Of a stretch of 64,000 nucleotides of DNA, positions 42,830 through 54,322 are shown in pieces. Every line of letters begins with the position of its first letter. Within the stretch, counting starts at the first letter, position 1. The DNA comes from Cherax quadricarinatus (lineage: Eukaryota > Arthropoda > Malacostraca > Decapoda > Parastacidae), in the NCBI RefSeq assembly GCF_038502225.1, contig NC_091303.1, positions 24,578,682 through 24,642,681 of the forward strand, read 5' to 3'. The position numbers were made by a program, and so were the translations under genes. A model generated the notes under the pieces. That model saw only the letters and a list, made by a program, of their open reading frames with translations, was not told the DNA's origin and did no database searches.

Positions 42830-44396
42830 CAGGAAGGCCCCGCTTTACGGCGTTTCACTTTACGGCGTTCCGCTAATACGGACATTTCAAATTATGACCA
42901 AAACTCACTATACGGCTCCCCCCACCTGACTTTCTAATACGGTCACCGTGCCCCACCCTGTTTGTTTACATTCTCCATGAGCTCAGTAAGCACTAAGTCT
43001 CTCCATTTTGTCTGGAAACTCCAAAATTTCAAATGTTTTTAAAAGTTATTTCATATTTTATATATACTCTGATAATTATACTTATGTATACCTGTACCTA
43101 AATAAACTTACATACATCGAGTCATTTAAATGTCGTATATTACGTTAATATACACATTTTCATTAATCCATCCATGATATTTTTTTCAAAATTATATAAT
43201 AAACACGATGCATAACATATAAATAAGATAAATACACCCCACAGTAGAATAAATAAACATAAATGTGAGATGTGAGCAGACGACTTCCACAAGTGACGCC
43301 ATAATAACAATACTCACCGAGTCTCATTAAATGTCGTATATTACGGTAATATACACATTTTCATTAATCCATCCATGATATTTTTTTCAAAATTATATAA
43401 TAAACACGATGCATAACATATAAATAAGATAAATACACCCCACAGTAGAATAAATAAACATAAATGTGAGATGTGAGCAGACGACTTCCACAAGTGACGC
43501 CATAATAACAATACTCACCGAGTCTCATTAAATGTCGTATATTGCGGTAATATACACATTTTCATTAATCCATCCATGATATTTTTTTCAAAATTATATA
43601 ATAAACACGATGCATAACATATAAATAAGATAAATACACCCCACAGTAGAATAAATAAACAAATGTGAGATGTGAGCAGACGACTTGCACAAGTGGTGAT
43701 AATAACAATACTCGCCGAGTCTCATTAAATGTCGTATATTACGGTAATATACACATTTTCATTAATCCATCCATGATATTTTTTTCAAAATTATATAATA
43801 AACACGATACATAACATAAAAAGATGATAAATACACCCCACAATAGAATAAATAAACATAAATATAAGATGTGGGAGCCTGGTTTGTTTACATAACTCTG
43901 CGCCTGTTACCTCTCATGTACTCATTCTTTCTCTCTCTCATTTATTCGTTTTATCTCATTTACTTACTCCTGACCCTACATTAAGACTACAAATATTTTA
44001 AGGTAAGTAATGAGTGAACTGTATATACATTTTATCGCTCTGGGATGCTTAAATATCATAGAATAGTATGTGTGGGTGGGGTGGCCTGGTGAGGTAGCCT
44101 GGCTATTACAATACATACCACACTTGATTTCTTACAATAAATACTACTTGTCTCACCCTAGATTAAGACTATAAATATTTTAAGGTAAGTAATGAGTGCA
44201 CTGTGTGTGTATTGTACCTTTTTATTGTTTTTTGATGCCTGGTTCTATTGCTAACTTAATATATGTTAGTGTAAACTTGTTATCTAGTGTTTGTATGCAT
44301 TTATAAGTGGAAAAAAAGGGTGTTCCACTTTACGGCGATTTCCGCTTTACGGCGGTAGCCTGGAACCTAACCTGCCGTATAAGTGGGGCCCTCCTG
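42830..44396. mobile_element. MITE with CAGGARGGCCCC ends and internal 200-bp tandem repeats
   Basis: TA flanks (42828-42829 and 44397-44398). The ends CAGGAAGGCCCCGCTTTACG and GTGGGGCCCTCCTG are followed inward by repeated TTTACGGCG-type sequence on both sides. No ORF. A truncated copy of the left end is at 57076-57196. Confidence 0.85.
43118..43872. repeat. Tandem repeat, about 200-bp unit, 3.8 copies
   Basis: Units start CGAGTCTCATTAAATGTCGT at about 43118, 43318, 43519 and 43716. Copies differ at few positions, so expansion is recent and specific to this MITE copy. Confidence 0.93.
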
Positions 44397-45506
44397 TATT
44401 ACAGAAATAGATATAATTTTTATTGCTTTCTTTATGAAAAGTACCTTGAAACTGCGCTCAAAGTAGCAGAAATGTTCCATTTTTAGCGATGTTCAAGAGT
44501 AAACAAATGACGTCACTGTCTAATACATGTGTGCCTGCCAGTCCAAATTCCAATACGCAGTCAAGAATGGGTTGACATTACACAATTATTACAATAATGC
44601 AGTAGTCTGCATAACAGTAAGTCTTCTACTTTTTGCGTGAATAAAAATTCCAAATGGTAAGCAAGAGTAATATAAGAGGGGCCTGGAGCCGTGACTAATG
44701 AACAGAGAAAATGTTATTTTAGTGCCAGGAATGTCTGCACTGTTTATTCTGGAACCTATTTTGAAATTGGCATTTGTTGAAATTTGTGTGAAATTGGCCA
44801 AATTGCCAATTTCTGACCACTTTATTGGGTAGTTGAAATGGGTGAATGGGCGGTTTCTTGTACTCAGTCAACAGAATAGAAGTAAATAAGTAAGTTTATT
44901 CACAAATACAGTTACATAGATTATCATACATAGCAGCGTATGTGTAGAGAACCTAGGATAACCCAAAAAAAAAAAGTCAGGCAAAGTGGCTTATTTCCAA
45001 TATCCTGGCTTAGGCTTGCCATATATGATTTTTGGTAAAAAAAAAATTTTCTCTGTTGTTTGTTAGGCTGTCTTATTGAAACTTGGGCAATGTATTATGG
45101 AAAAATGCTTCTTAACCCTTTCAGGGTCCAGAGGCCAAATTTCAAAGTTCACACCGGTGTCCAAGAATTTTCATAAAATAATTTTGTTATTTTTTCTTAT
45201 GAAATGGTAGAGAATCTTTTTCTGAAGGTAATAAAACAAAAGTATGAAATTTGATGGAAAATTTACAAAATTATGCTCTTGTGAATTTTGATGTGTCAGC
45301 GATATTTACGCATCGGTGATTTTGCCGACTTTGACTCCTATTTTAGGCCAATTACCTTATTCCAGTCAACCAAATTCTTAGCTATTTCACTAGTATTACG
45401 TCTATTCTATCGATTGAGCACAAGAAATCGTCAACTCAACTGTTTCAACTACAAAATGGTGATTGGAAATTGGTAATTTGGTGAATTTAGTGCAAAGTTC
45501 AAAATA

Positions 45507-46466
45507 CAGTGGTACCTCTACTTGCGAGCGTGTCCACATGCAAGTTTTTCCAAATACAAGCAGTCGATGGGTCGATTTTTTGCTTCCATACGCAAGCAAA
45601 ATTTCCACAAGCGAGCAGACCTCAAGGCAGGTTCCTTGACACTGGTGAGGGGCTCTTGCTCTTGATCTCGGGAATTGTATCTCATTTGTTTGTTGGACTA
45701 CCTTACTGAAACTTGGGTAATGTATGATGGAAACATGCTTCAAAAGGCCATCACTAGATGGCAGTGTTTAGCACAACAAAGAGGGAGCAGTTGTGGCCGC
45801 CTCCACCTGTTACATAATGACATATTTTATTCATTCTAGAGTATATATATCATGTTTCTATGTTATTTTTTATTGTTTGATACGTCATATTAGATGAACT
45901 GTGATACATAAATAAGCCATATAGATGATATTAGCGAAATTATTCATGAAGTATTTTGCCCGGTCTCCAGACAAACTCGTCCACCGCCGACACCGTCAAT
46001 GCCACTACAAGAATGACATTTTATTCATTCTAGAGTATATATCATGGTTTTTATGTTATTTATATTGTTTGTTATGTTATATTAGATGAACTGTGATAAA
46101 TAAATAAGCCATATAGATGATATTAGCTAAATTATTCATGAAGTATTTTGCCTGGTCTCCAGACAAACTCGTCCACCGCCGACACCATCCATACCACTAC
46201 ATGAATGGCATATTTTATTCATTTTAGAGTATATATCAGGTTTCTATGTTATTTATATTGTTTATTATGTCATATTTGATGAAGTGAGATAGATAAATAA
46301 GCCGCAGAGTTGATATTAGCAAAATTATTGAAGTACAGAATTCCACTGGAACGGATTAATTGCATTTCAGTTAATTTAGATGAGGAAAATTGACTCTGCA
46401 AATGAGCAAATCCAGTTGCAAGCAAGGTCATGAAACGGATTAAACTCGCACGTAGAGGTTCCAATG
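45507..46466. mobile_element. Tigger-like MITE with CAGTGGTACCTCTACTTGCG ends
   Basis: TA flanks. The right end CACGTAGAGGTTCCAATG is a decayed inverted copy. It contains a head fragment of the short LINE-derived element (about 45615-45690) and a tandem array. No transposase is visible. Confidence 0.8.
45819..46330. repeat. Tandem repeat, about 194-bp unit, 2.7 copies
   Basis: Units begin at 45819, 46015 and 46207 (CATATTTTATTCATTCTAGAG...GACAAACTCGTCCACCGCC). The reverse complement of part of the unit flanks the TTAA element inside 7918-12131, linking the two Tigger derivatives. Confidence 0.9.
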
Positions 46467-47121
46467 TATTCAAATTTCAAAATAGGGTCCAGAATAAACA
46501 ATGCATGCATTCCTGGCATTAAACCAACATTTTCTCTGTTCATTAGTTATGTTTTCAGGCTTTACAAATGAATTCCATTTTGATTTTTAATTCACATAAT
46601 GAATTTTTATTCAAACCAAAAAATAACTGTATAAATAATATCAGGACATTTGTGAATGTATATTGGACCCATCAGCTAGTGTGTATTAGACGTGTGAGGT
46701 CATTTGTTTACTCTTGAACATCGGCAAAAATTTAACATTTCCGCTATTTTGAGCTCGGTTTCAAGCCATTTTCAGTACTAAAACCAATCAAAATCATCTC
46801 TATTTCTGTAACATATCTTCCATTCTATCAAATGAGACCAAGAAATCGCAAATACAACTATAAAAAGCATACGAAACAACACTGCAAAGTTTCTGTTTTA
46901 ATCAAAAATTACGGTCTCAGTTTTTTCTCTCATTATGCACTGTGTGCTGAAGGATTTGTTTTATGTGGTGCACATATACTACATAGATGTATTCTCTCAT
47001 ATGTAGGCCCAAATTTACCACTCACAGCTTATCAGAGTGAGCTGAGTTCATGGCATAGATCTACAGTTTGGACCCTCAACGTAAAGCCGTAGATCTATGG
47101 CACGGACCCTGAAAGGGTTAA

Positions 47122-47936
47122 AGTACACCAAAAATGAAAAAATAAAAAAACTGACGATAAATAAGGGAGTTCACTTCTCGGCCATTAGCCGCCTCTTTGC
47201 AGTATATTTTCGTATAGTTTTTATGGTTGTATTCTCGTTTTTTTGTCTCATTTGATAGAATGGAAGATGTACGTATTACAGAAATAGATATGATTTTGAT
47301 TGGTTTCACGACGAAAAGTACCTTAAAATTAAGCTCAAACTAGCGGAAATGTTTGATTTTGGCCAATGTTCAATGAGCTTTGTGTAAATCAAGATGGTTA
47401 ATATTACTAAGTGTATTCTAACCTAATCACTCTGTAATCCGGCAAACTCAGTAATCTGGCACACTACAGGTCCCAATGATGCTGAATTTGTGATGGAGGA
47501 CCTGTATTTTACCTGCTTGCACTCAGAAGAAAGCATGGTAAGTGTGTAGACTTAAGGAAGCCTTTTCATAGAAAGGGCAATGTGAAGGCAAGCTAAATAG
47601 TTTGAGCTTCCCATCCATCTTTGTGTATTTATTTACAGTCATTCATTACGTGTTAATGTGAGTTCATAATTTATATGGCTTCGAGGGAGGTAAGAATAAA
47701 TTTACTGTTAAAGCTCCTGGACTGCAGCCAAGTGTTTAGTTGGTGCTTCTGACAGAAGCATGTACAGAAGTACTGTTTCTGAACCTTCACTATTACAAGC
47801 CTGGTAGCTAAGCCAGTAGAGCAGTGAACCTGCTAATTTTGGAACCACAGTTCAAGCCTTATGTCCATCTTTGTTTATCCATATATTTTGTATTCCCACT
47901 GCATTTCTATTGTAAGTAACTTCCTGTTTTGTTATT
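47122..47936. other. Relic repeat, MITE end and unassigned sequence
   Basis: The first 270 bases continue the relic interrupted at 45112. About 47440-47512 is a piece of the CAGGTCC MITE family (right end GGAGGACCTG). The remainder to 47936 shows nothing I can name. Confidence 0.45.
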
Positions 47937-48261
47937 AGAGTGGAATCTTGGTTTTCATGATTAATCTGTTCTAAAAAGTCTGATGAAAACCAAATCATAC
48001 GAAAACTGAAGCAATATTTCCCATAAGAAATACTGTAAATCCAATTAATCCATTCCAGACACCCAAAAATATTAACAAAAAATACATTTTATAGAGAATA
48101 ACTATAGTTTTACATACAGAAAACAATGAGAAATTAATATAAATGACTAATGAAATGTATAAATGAACATTTAACATCACTTTTACCTTTATTGAAGACT
48201 CTTGTTGGCGTATGGAAGATGGCAAGGAGGGTAGAGGGAGGAGGAGAGGTTATTGTTTGGA

Positions 48262-49404
48262 AGGTAGGCAGATGGATTTTCGATTTCATAACACACAGAA
48301 CAGGGCAAGATCCAGCATCAGCAAGGTCAAAAGCTCAGTGCCCCAAGGTACTGTCCTGGCACCTCTGCTGTTCCTTATCCTCATAGCAGACATAGACAAA
48401 AATGCCCAGCACACTTTTGTATCATCATTTGCAGATGACACTAAAATAAGCATGAAAGTCAGTATGGTAGAGGGCACTGAAAAAGTACAGGAAGACATAA
48501 ACAGGGTTTTCCAGTGGGCAGTGGAAAACAACATGACGTTCAACGGTGATAAGTTCCAGCTGCTTAGGTATGGAAAGAATGAAGAACTCAAAAGGAGCAC
48601 TATATACGAAACTCAAGAGGGTTGCCAAACAGAATGTAAGGAACACGTAAAAGATCTAGGAATAATTATGTCAGCGGACCTTTCTTTTAAAGACTATAAC
48701 AAGACAAAGATCACGACAGCCAGGAAGATGACTGGGTGGGTATTGAGAACTTTCAAAACAAGGGAAACAATGCCGATGGTGACACTCTTCAAATTGCTAG
48801 TGCTCCCTCACTTAGAATATTGCTCAGTGCTGATGGCCCCATTCAGGGCAGGAGAAATATCGGAGCTGGAACAAATACAGAGATCGTTTACGGCTCACAT
48901 TGAGCCAGTAAAGCACCTAAACTACTGGGAATGCCTGCAAGTCTTGAACATGTACTCACTGGAGCAGAGGAGAGAGAGGTACATGATGATATATACCTGG
49001 AAGGTACTCGAGGGCTTGGTCCCAAATCTGCACACTGCCATAACAACATACTGGAGTGAGAGATATGGGAGGAAGTGTAAAATAAACCCAGTGAGGAGCA
49101 TGGGTGCAGTTGGGACAATAAGGGAACACTATCAACATCCGGGGTCCCAGACTTTTCAACATCTTACCAGAAGATATCAAAAACACTGCTGGAACAAGTG
49201 TTGAAGCCTTCAAGAGGAAACTAGACAAGTATCTTCACCAGTTGCCAGATCAACCAGGCTGTGATGGATATGTGGGGCAGCGTTCCTCCAGCAGCAACAG
49301 CCTGGTTGACCAGGCGAGCACCAGACGAGCCTGGCCCATGGCCGGGCTCAGAGAGTAGATATACTCTCGAAATTCTTCAAAGCTATATCAAAGGTAAAGG
49401 TATC
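48262..49404 (+). mobile_element. 5'-truncated CR1/L2-like LINE
   Basis: Enters at the RT motif B region and runs to the tail GCCGGGCTCAGAGAGTAGAT. A different family from 39860-41717, related to the tail at 590-716. Confidence 0.8.
48280..49204 (+). pseudogene. CR1/L2-like reverse transcriptase C-terminal half
   Basis: Reads SSVPQGTVLAPLLF (motif B), FVSSFADDTKIS (motif C with both Asp), then HVKDLGIIMSADLSF and LVLPHLEYCSVLMAP of the thumb and C-terminal domain. It stays open until a frameshift near 49130, after which the 3' coding end is in another frame (SRLFNILPEDIKN). The N-terminal half, endonuclease and motif A are absent. Confidence 0.8.
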
Positions 49405-49470
49405 CATAAAGACTTCAGGTATCAAGGCCCTATCTGGGGTTACTTCCCTTCTTTGTCTTTTACTGGCACT

Positions 49471-50050
49471 AGTAAAGTAAAGTAAAGTAAAGTTTATTTC
49501 TTTGTAAAGGTTACAATGTGTAATTACAATTTTGATTTGCTATTTCTTTGTAAAGGTTACAATGTGTAATTACAATTTTGATTTGCTAAGTACAAAGATA
49601 GCCACTATCATGCCGAGGCATTTCGGGCAAACTAATCCTAATACATAGTAACTAATTAAAACTAGATAAGATAATAGTACAGTATATAGTAACTATACTT
49701 AAAACTAGACAAGGAATAGTGGTTAGCTGTTTTACAATCTTATTTAATACAATCTTATTTAAACTTAGTACAAAATCTACCTTGCAAGTAACTAAGCCTA
49801 ATTTGAACTGTTTTTCAATTTGGTGTTTTTTATTAATAGATTTGATGATACTTTTTGTTAGCCATGAGCTGTTTAGTCTTTTTTCTGTGATCTGTTTCGT
49901 TTTGATTAGACAATACTTGTTATAGAGGTTTAGGGTTCTATGTAAAAAAGTTTCTATATCTTTATCGATATTATTACTGCCATCTAGCTCTCTCTGCCAA
50001 TCAATGGCACCTAGTGCTAGTTTTAGGTTGTTTATCGATGTCTCATCATG
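49471..50050 (-). mobile_element. LINE fragment with (CTTTA)n 3' end
   Basis: On the minus strand an open piece reads DWQRELDGSNNIDKDIETFL and LNSSWLTKSIIKSINKKHQI, the linker before the RT in jockey/CR1-group LINEs. It then jumps to an AT-rich 3' UTR ending in CTTTA repeats (49472-49490 on the plus strand). A 60-base direct repeat (TTTCTTTGTAAAGGTTACAA, twice) lies at about 49497-49585. Confidence 0.65.
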
Positions 50051-50060
50051 CAAGCTTGAG

Positions 50061-50258
50061 TCACTGTACCCCTGTCACACAAAAAATCTGTCCAGAGAGG
50101 TCTGTTTCTGATGTCTCTAAGATTTGCCTAAAATGAGACAAGGCATTGTCATTGGACATGTTACAGACAATACCTGCAACAGCTTTGTTAGGGTGATATT
50201 TCTCCACAAAACTTTGCAACTCACTCCACTTTGCACTTGGAACTTTCATTGGCCCCAT
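50061..50258 (-). pseudogene. Tigger transposase remnant
   Basis: MGPMKVPSAK joins directly to KWSELQSFVEKYHPNKAVAG from the C-terminal third, then a frameshift. A relative of the 14164-14775 type of fused termini. Confidence 0.75.
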
Positions 50259-50571
50259 GGTGGCTTATTTAGCAGTCATACTTAATAAACAAGCACAAAA
50301 AACCATGGATTATTATGAAATGTTTCAGATGAACGCGGGGATGATGCTAACTCAACAAGAAACAAAGGCAGACTGAGTCACGAATGCATGGGATGCTTTG
50401 TGTGGGCGCTTGAGTGGCCAAGTCATGCGGATGCATTTGGTATGGACCATTTTCAACTCTATGAAAACTGAGCAAATGTACGAAAACTGGGACAAAATTT
50501 TGACAAAAAAAAGTCGTTGAAAACCGAATTATACAAAAACTGGGGCATACAAAAACCGAGGTTCCACTGTA

Positions 50572-51294
50572 TAATCAAACTAAGTGCTAAACCCACAAGA
50601 GTCATACAGTGCTGCAGGATAGTGTGTGCTAACTGTTTAGTATGCTTGATCTAAGACTAGCAAGAGTGGAGAGTATAACAGAGGTAGTTAGTAAGGGCAG
50701 TGAGGAGTGCTAAAGGAAGTATTACCAAAGGTTGTGTAATCTGTTAAGAAATCAAAGAGGGAGTCTGTCAAAGATGGGGCTGTCAGGGAGGAGGAAAAAT
50801 AAAGTAAGGGTGTTAGCGCAGTGAAGATATCAGAGGTAAATTCTGTGTGCTCGCTGGTAAATCGGACAGCACAACAGAATATGGCAGACTGAAATGGGTG
50901 AAGATCATTTAATCAGTTTGAAATAATGTCATACTTTTGAAACTGTACCATTTGTTCATTAGCTACCTTTCTTACTGTGCATATAATTGTAGTCAACTGC
51001 ATTAGAAATCCTACGTAATAGCATGTCTAAATCTTGAGCATTTTGATTAGTTTGCCTGAAATGCAATGTATATTGGTGGCTTTCTTATGAGCCTACCAAT
51101 GTTTTATTACATATAGACTACAATAATTGTACTGTACTGCATAAAGAAATATAAATAGTGTTGTATTGTACCTAATAAACGGGGCAATGGCTACAATTCA
51201 ATACATTTTTTTTTAACACAACTGTGTCCAACTGAGGCAATGACCCAAAAAAGATACTCTCTCACAATCATTCACACACAATCACTGCCTTTAC
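50572..51294. other. Non-coding interval with a SINE fragment
   Basis: Around 51050-51180 a decayed SINE 3' half (AGTTTGCCTGAAATGCAATG) is visible. Nothing else is recognisable. Confidence 0.4.
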
Positions 51295-51760
51295 AGAGGC
51301 ACTCAGATACGACAGTTTAGATGTCACTCCAAACAGTCAATATCCTAAACCCTTCCTGTAAAGTGCAAGCAATGTACTTCCCACCTCAAGGCCTCAAGTC
51401 TGGCTAACTGGTTTCCCTGAATCCCATCACAAAATATTACCCTGCTCACACTCCAACAACTTATCAGGGCCCAAAAACCATTCTTCTCCAGTCTAACATA
51501 CTCTCACATGCCTGCTGCATATCCAAGCCCCTTGCACACAAAACCTCTTTTACCCCCTCCCTCCATCCTTTCCTAGGATGACTCCCACCCCTACTTCCCC
51601 CAACAACAGATTTATACACCCTCCAAGTCATCCTGTTTTGCTCCATCCTCTCTAAATGACCAAACTGCCTCAACAACCCCTCTTCAGCCCTCTGAATAAT
51701 ACTTTTAGTGACTCCACACCTACTCCTAATTTCTACACTATGAATTCCCTGCATAATATT
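51295..51760 (-). repeat. RTE-like LINE 3' fragment
   Basis: The minus-strand open piece 51464-51754 reads RAEEGLLRQFGHLERMEQ and GWREGVKEVLCARGLDMQQA, the end of the family's ORF. A second insertion independent of the copy beginning at 51823. Confidence 0.8.
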
Positions 51761-52030
51761 TCTGCAGTGAAATATTCAGTGTGTGAGGCATTTTTTGTTT
51801 ATCAATTTAATATTTTTTTTTATTATTAACACCGGCCATTTCCCACCAAGGCAGGGTGGCCTGAAAAAGAAAAGTTTCCATCATCATTCACTCCATCACT
51901 GTCTTGCCAGAGGCATGCTTACACTCAGTTATAAAACTGCAACATTAACACCCCTCTGCAGAGGGCTGGCACTGTACTTCCCATCTCCCTGCCCGCCGGT
52001 TTCCCTGAATCCTTTCATAAATGTTACCTT

Positions 52031-52127
52031 GTTAGATAGGAGCAAATTGTTTTTAGGACTTGACGTGCAGTTGGAGTTACACTCCAACTGCACGTCAAGT
52101 CCTAAAAACAATTTGCTCCTATCTAAC
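52031..52127. repeat. Perfect 47-bp inverted repeat with 3-base loop
   Basis: 52031-52077 is the exact reverse complement of 52081-52127, with TAC between. The arm (GTTAGATAGGAGCAAATTGT...) is the LINE 3' UTR sequence, present once in the other copies. Confidence 0.97.
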
Positions 52128-52207
52128 ATGCTTACGCACGCTGGAAATCCAAGCCCCTCGCACACAAAACCTTTACCCCTTCCCTCCAACCTTTCTTAGG
52201 CCGACCC

Positions 52208-52683
52208 CTACCCCTGCCGTCCCTCCACTACAGATTTACACACTTTCAAAGTCATTCTATTTGGTTCCATCCTCTCTACATGCCCAAACCATCTCAATAA
52301 CCCCTCCTCAGCACTCTGGATTTTCGTTTTGGTAATCCCACACCTCCTCCTAATCTCCAAATTATGGATTCTCTGAATTATATTCATACCACACATTGCC
52401 CTCAGATATGACATCTCCACTGCCTCCAGCTTTGTCCTTGTTGCAACATTACCAACCATGCCTCACACCCATACAAAAGTGTTGGTATAACTATACTCTC
52501 ATACATTCCCCTCTTTACTTTCATGGATAAAGTTCTTTGTCTCCACAGACTCCTCAGAGCACCACACACCTTTCTCCCTTTGTCAATTCTATGATTCACC
52601 TCATCTTTCATAGACTCATCTGCTGACATGTCCACCTCCAAATATCTGAATACATTCACCTGCTCCATGCTCTCTCCCTCCAA
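52208..52683 (-). pseudogene. RTE-like LINE ORF, 3' part
   Basis: Two overlapping open pieces, a frameshift near 52450 between them, read FRYLEVDMSADESMKDEV, YESIVIPTLLYGCEAW and RAMCGMNIIQRIHNLEIRRR. Continues the ORF interrupted at 52706. Confidence 0.85.
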
Positions 52684-52706
52684 TCAGATGTCCAATCTTT
52701 GGTTAC

Positions 52707-53037
52707 TGTTATGGGGCTATGGGACCCAACATGTATTTATGTATCTGTAAGTTACTCTGGGATACCTAATTACATTGAATTGATGGGGACTCAGCTCTAA
52801 ATGTCATAAGGGCAGATCACTTTTATGGCTGTAAGGCAGCTGAGTCAAGCCTGTTTTTCTCAATATAATAGGTTATACTATAGACACACAAACACACAAT
52901 TTAAATAAGTAGTTTATAAAGTTGTAATTCTTTTTGTAAAAGTAAAATTAAGGTGTGGTATAATTGTGGTAACTGGAGAATTGTGCTTGGCAACATTCTT
53001 TTGTTTTTGATGGGTGTAGGAGGAGCTTAGCTAGGCT

Positions 53038-53070
<33 letters not shown>

Positions 53071-53203
53071 GTTGGTGGACTCCAAGCTGGCAGGACCTCT
53101 TGGTCCTTCTATTTCTTTTGGGCATTATGTGTGCTCCAGGGGTAAGTTTTTATAACTTAAGTTGGGGCCACCATACCCAGGGTGACAAAAGTGTGTCAAC
53201 ACA
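52707..53203 (+). repeat. Inverted LTR, left copy
   Basis: Starts TGTTATGG and ends about GTCAACACA. Contains a (CT)n stretch (about 53037-53071). Oriented plus, opposite to the right copy. The gag-like ORF ends inside it. Confidence 0.85.
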
Positions 53204-54322
53204 TCCCTGTGCAGCAATTAACTGCATCATAGTAGGCCCAGTCTCCCTCACACTACTTCCCTGATCTCTCCGTCTTGACCAGCAAAACTTTTGCGTGTGT
53301 CTAGTTTTGTTACAGTAGTAACAGGCATAACTCTTAAAGGTATTTTTACCATTTGGTGTAGGACTGGTACTGTTTACTCGAGGACCTGAAACATCTGATT
53401 GTCTAGGTAAACTTTGAGCTCCAGCTGACTTACCTTTGCCTTCTATTTTAGAGGGTGCCTCAGCCTTCGTTTGTCCCTGAAAATTCTTGTCCCACTTACC
53501 TTTATGACCATAGGACTTGGAATAAGGTTTAGAATGAGTGGGGAAATTTTCAGAAGGAGCATGACTGTTTTTACTTACCAATTCCCTGCGAGCCAAGAAT
53601 CTGTCACCTAGATCCAGTGCTTCTGAAAGATTACCTGAGTTTTTGTCCTCCAGATACTCTCTGAGGTCAACAGGGATTGTATTGTACAATTCCTCATGAA
53701 CCATCAGATCTACTAATTTGTTATAGTCTTTATTAACTCCTTTAGAACAAACCCATTTCTTAAAAAGGAACAGTTTCTCATTCCCAAACTCAGTTAAGGT
53801 CTGCCCATCCTGAAATTTTTGATTTCTGAACTTTTGTCTATATTTCTCAGGTATCATTTGGTAGGCAAGCAATACTTCCTCTTTAATTTTATCATAATCA
53901 GAAAAATTTTTCCCCTCCAGAGTCTCTACTCTCTGGAATCCTTTACCCACAAGTTGTGTGCGAACTAGGATAGTCCACTTCTGTTTGGGCCATCCTTGCT
54001 CCAGAGCAGTCTTCTCAAAAAAAGAAAAATATCTATCTGGGTCACTCTCTGTAAACTTAGGGACAAAATTTGCAGCTTTAGTTATGTTAAAGTACTGCTC
54101 AGGCTCTGGTTCTGAACCTCCTAACCTTTGACACTCTTCCTCCTTAGCTTTCATTAATTTCATTTCAGCCTCTAGCACCGCTAATTTAAGTCTCATTCTC
54201 CCCATTTCCATATCACCTGGAGTAGGTGATCCCTCATGTTCACTGTTACCAGGCATGTTTACTGATGAATTATTACCTTCCTCCCTGAAGCCTAAAAAGT
54301 TTAAAGACTCATCTTTGGACAT
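53150..54322 (-). CDS. Gag-like protein with SCAN-like domain and CCHC zinc knuckle
   Basis: 390 residues starting MSKDESLNFLGFREEGNNSS. A short acidic N-terminus and coiled-coil-like segment (MRLKLAVLEAEMKLMKAKEE) precede a capsid/SCAN-like helical region (about 90-245; FSFFEKTALEQGWPKQKW, LAYQMIPEKYRQKFRNQKF). A basic linker leads to a C-x2-C-x4-H-x4-C knuckle at about 335-348 (CYYCNKTRHTQKFC). This is the Gag layout of Ty3/gypsy-type elements, which packages the RNA. The last about 17 residues (from DTLLSPWVWW) are read out of the inverted LTR, so the natural C-terminus, or a link to pol, has been replaced. The frame is otherwise open, suggesting youth or trans-mobilisation. Confidence 0.8.
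   Translation of the reverse strand: MSKDESLNFLGFREEGNNSSVNMPGNSEHEGSPTPGDMEMGRMRLKLAVLEAEMKLMKAKEEECQRLGGSEPEPEQYFNITKAANFVPKFTESDPDRYFSFFEKTALEQGWPKQKWTILVRTQLVGKGFQRVETLEGKNFSDYDKIKEEVLLAYQMIPEKYRQKFRNQKFQDGQTLTEFGNEKLFLFKKWVCSKGVNKDYNKLVDLMVHEELYNTIPVDLREYLEDKNSGNLSEALDLGDRFLARRELVSKNSHAPSENFPTHSKPYSKSYGHKGKWDKNFQGQTKAEAPSKIEGKGKSAGAQSLPRQSDVSGPRVNSTSPTPNGKNTFKSYACYYCNKTRHTQKFCWSRRRDQGSSVRETGPTMMQLIAAQGCVDTLLSPWVWWPQLKL

Larger units (their letters stand above)
42600..45111 (+). mobile_element. Relic repeat with a nested MITE and SINE
   Basis: Sequence of a TTAA-family relative (GGCTGTTTGTTGGGCTATCT...TTTGATAGAATAGAAGATA, resuming TTACAGAAATAGATATAATT at 44397) is split by the 42830-44396 element. 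A SINE piece in minus orientation lies near 44888-45020. The site TTCTTAACGTACACC at 42679-42693 is the empty counterpart of the insertion at 45116-47117. Confidence 0.65.
45116..47117 (-). mobile_element. TTAA-flanked element with a nested MITE
   Basis: TTAA at 45112-45115 and 47118-47121. The ends CCCTTTCAGGGTCC and GGACCCTGAAAGGG are a 14-base perfect inverted repeat. It is about 1.04 kb without the inner element (45507-46466). The empty site is preserved in the paralogue at 42681. Confidence 0.9.
47938..50569 (-). mobile_element. Decayed Tigger split by two LINE fragments
   Basis: The left end GAGTGGAATCTTGGTTTTC and right end ACCGAGGTTCCACTG have TA flanks. The Tigger sequence is interrupted by LINE pieces at 48262-49404 and 49471-50050, and resumes between them with GGGGTTACTTCCCTTCTTTG, the usual C-terminal coding region on the minus strand. 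Confidence 0.78.

Noticed and set aside
43118..43872. Regular 200-bp repeats considered as a CRISPR-like array
   Set aside because: Unit length, absence of variable spacers and location inside a eukaryotic MITE rule this out.
52031..52127. Hairpin as a rho-independent terminator
   Set aside because: The sequence is eukaryotic, the hairpin has no following T-run, and it lies inside a LINE 3' UTR.
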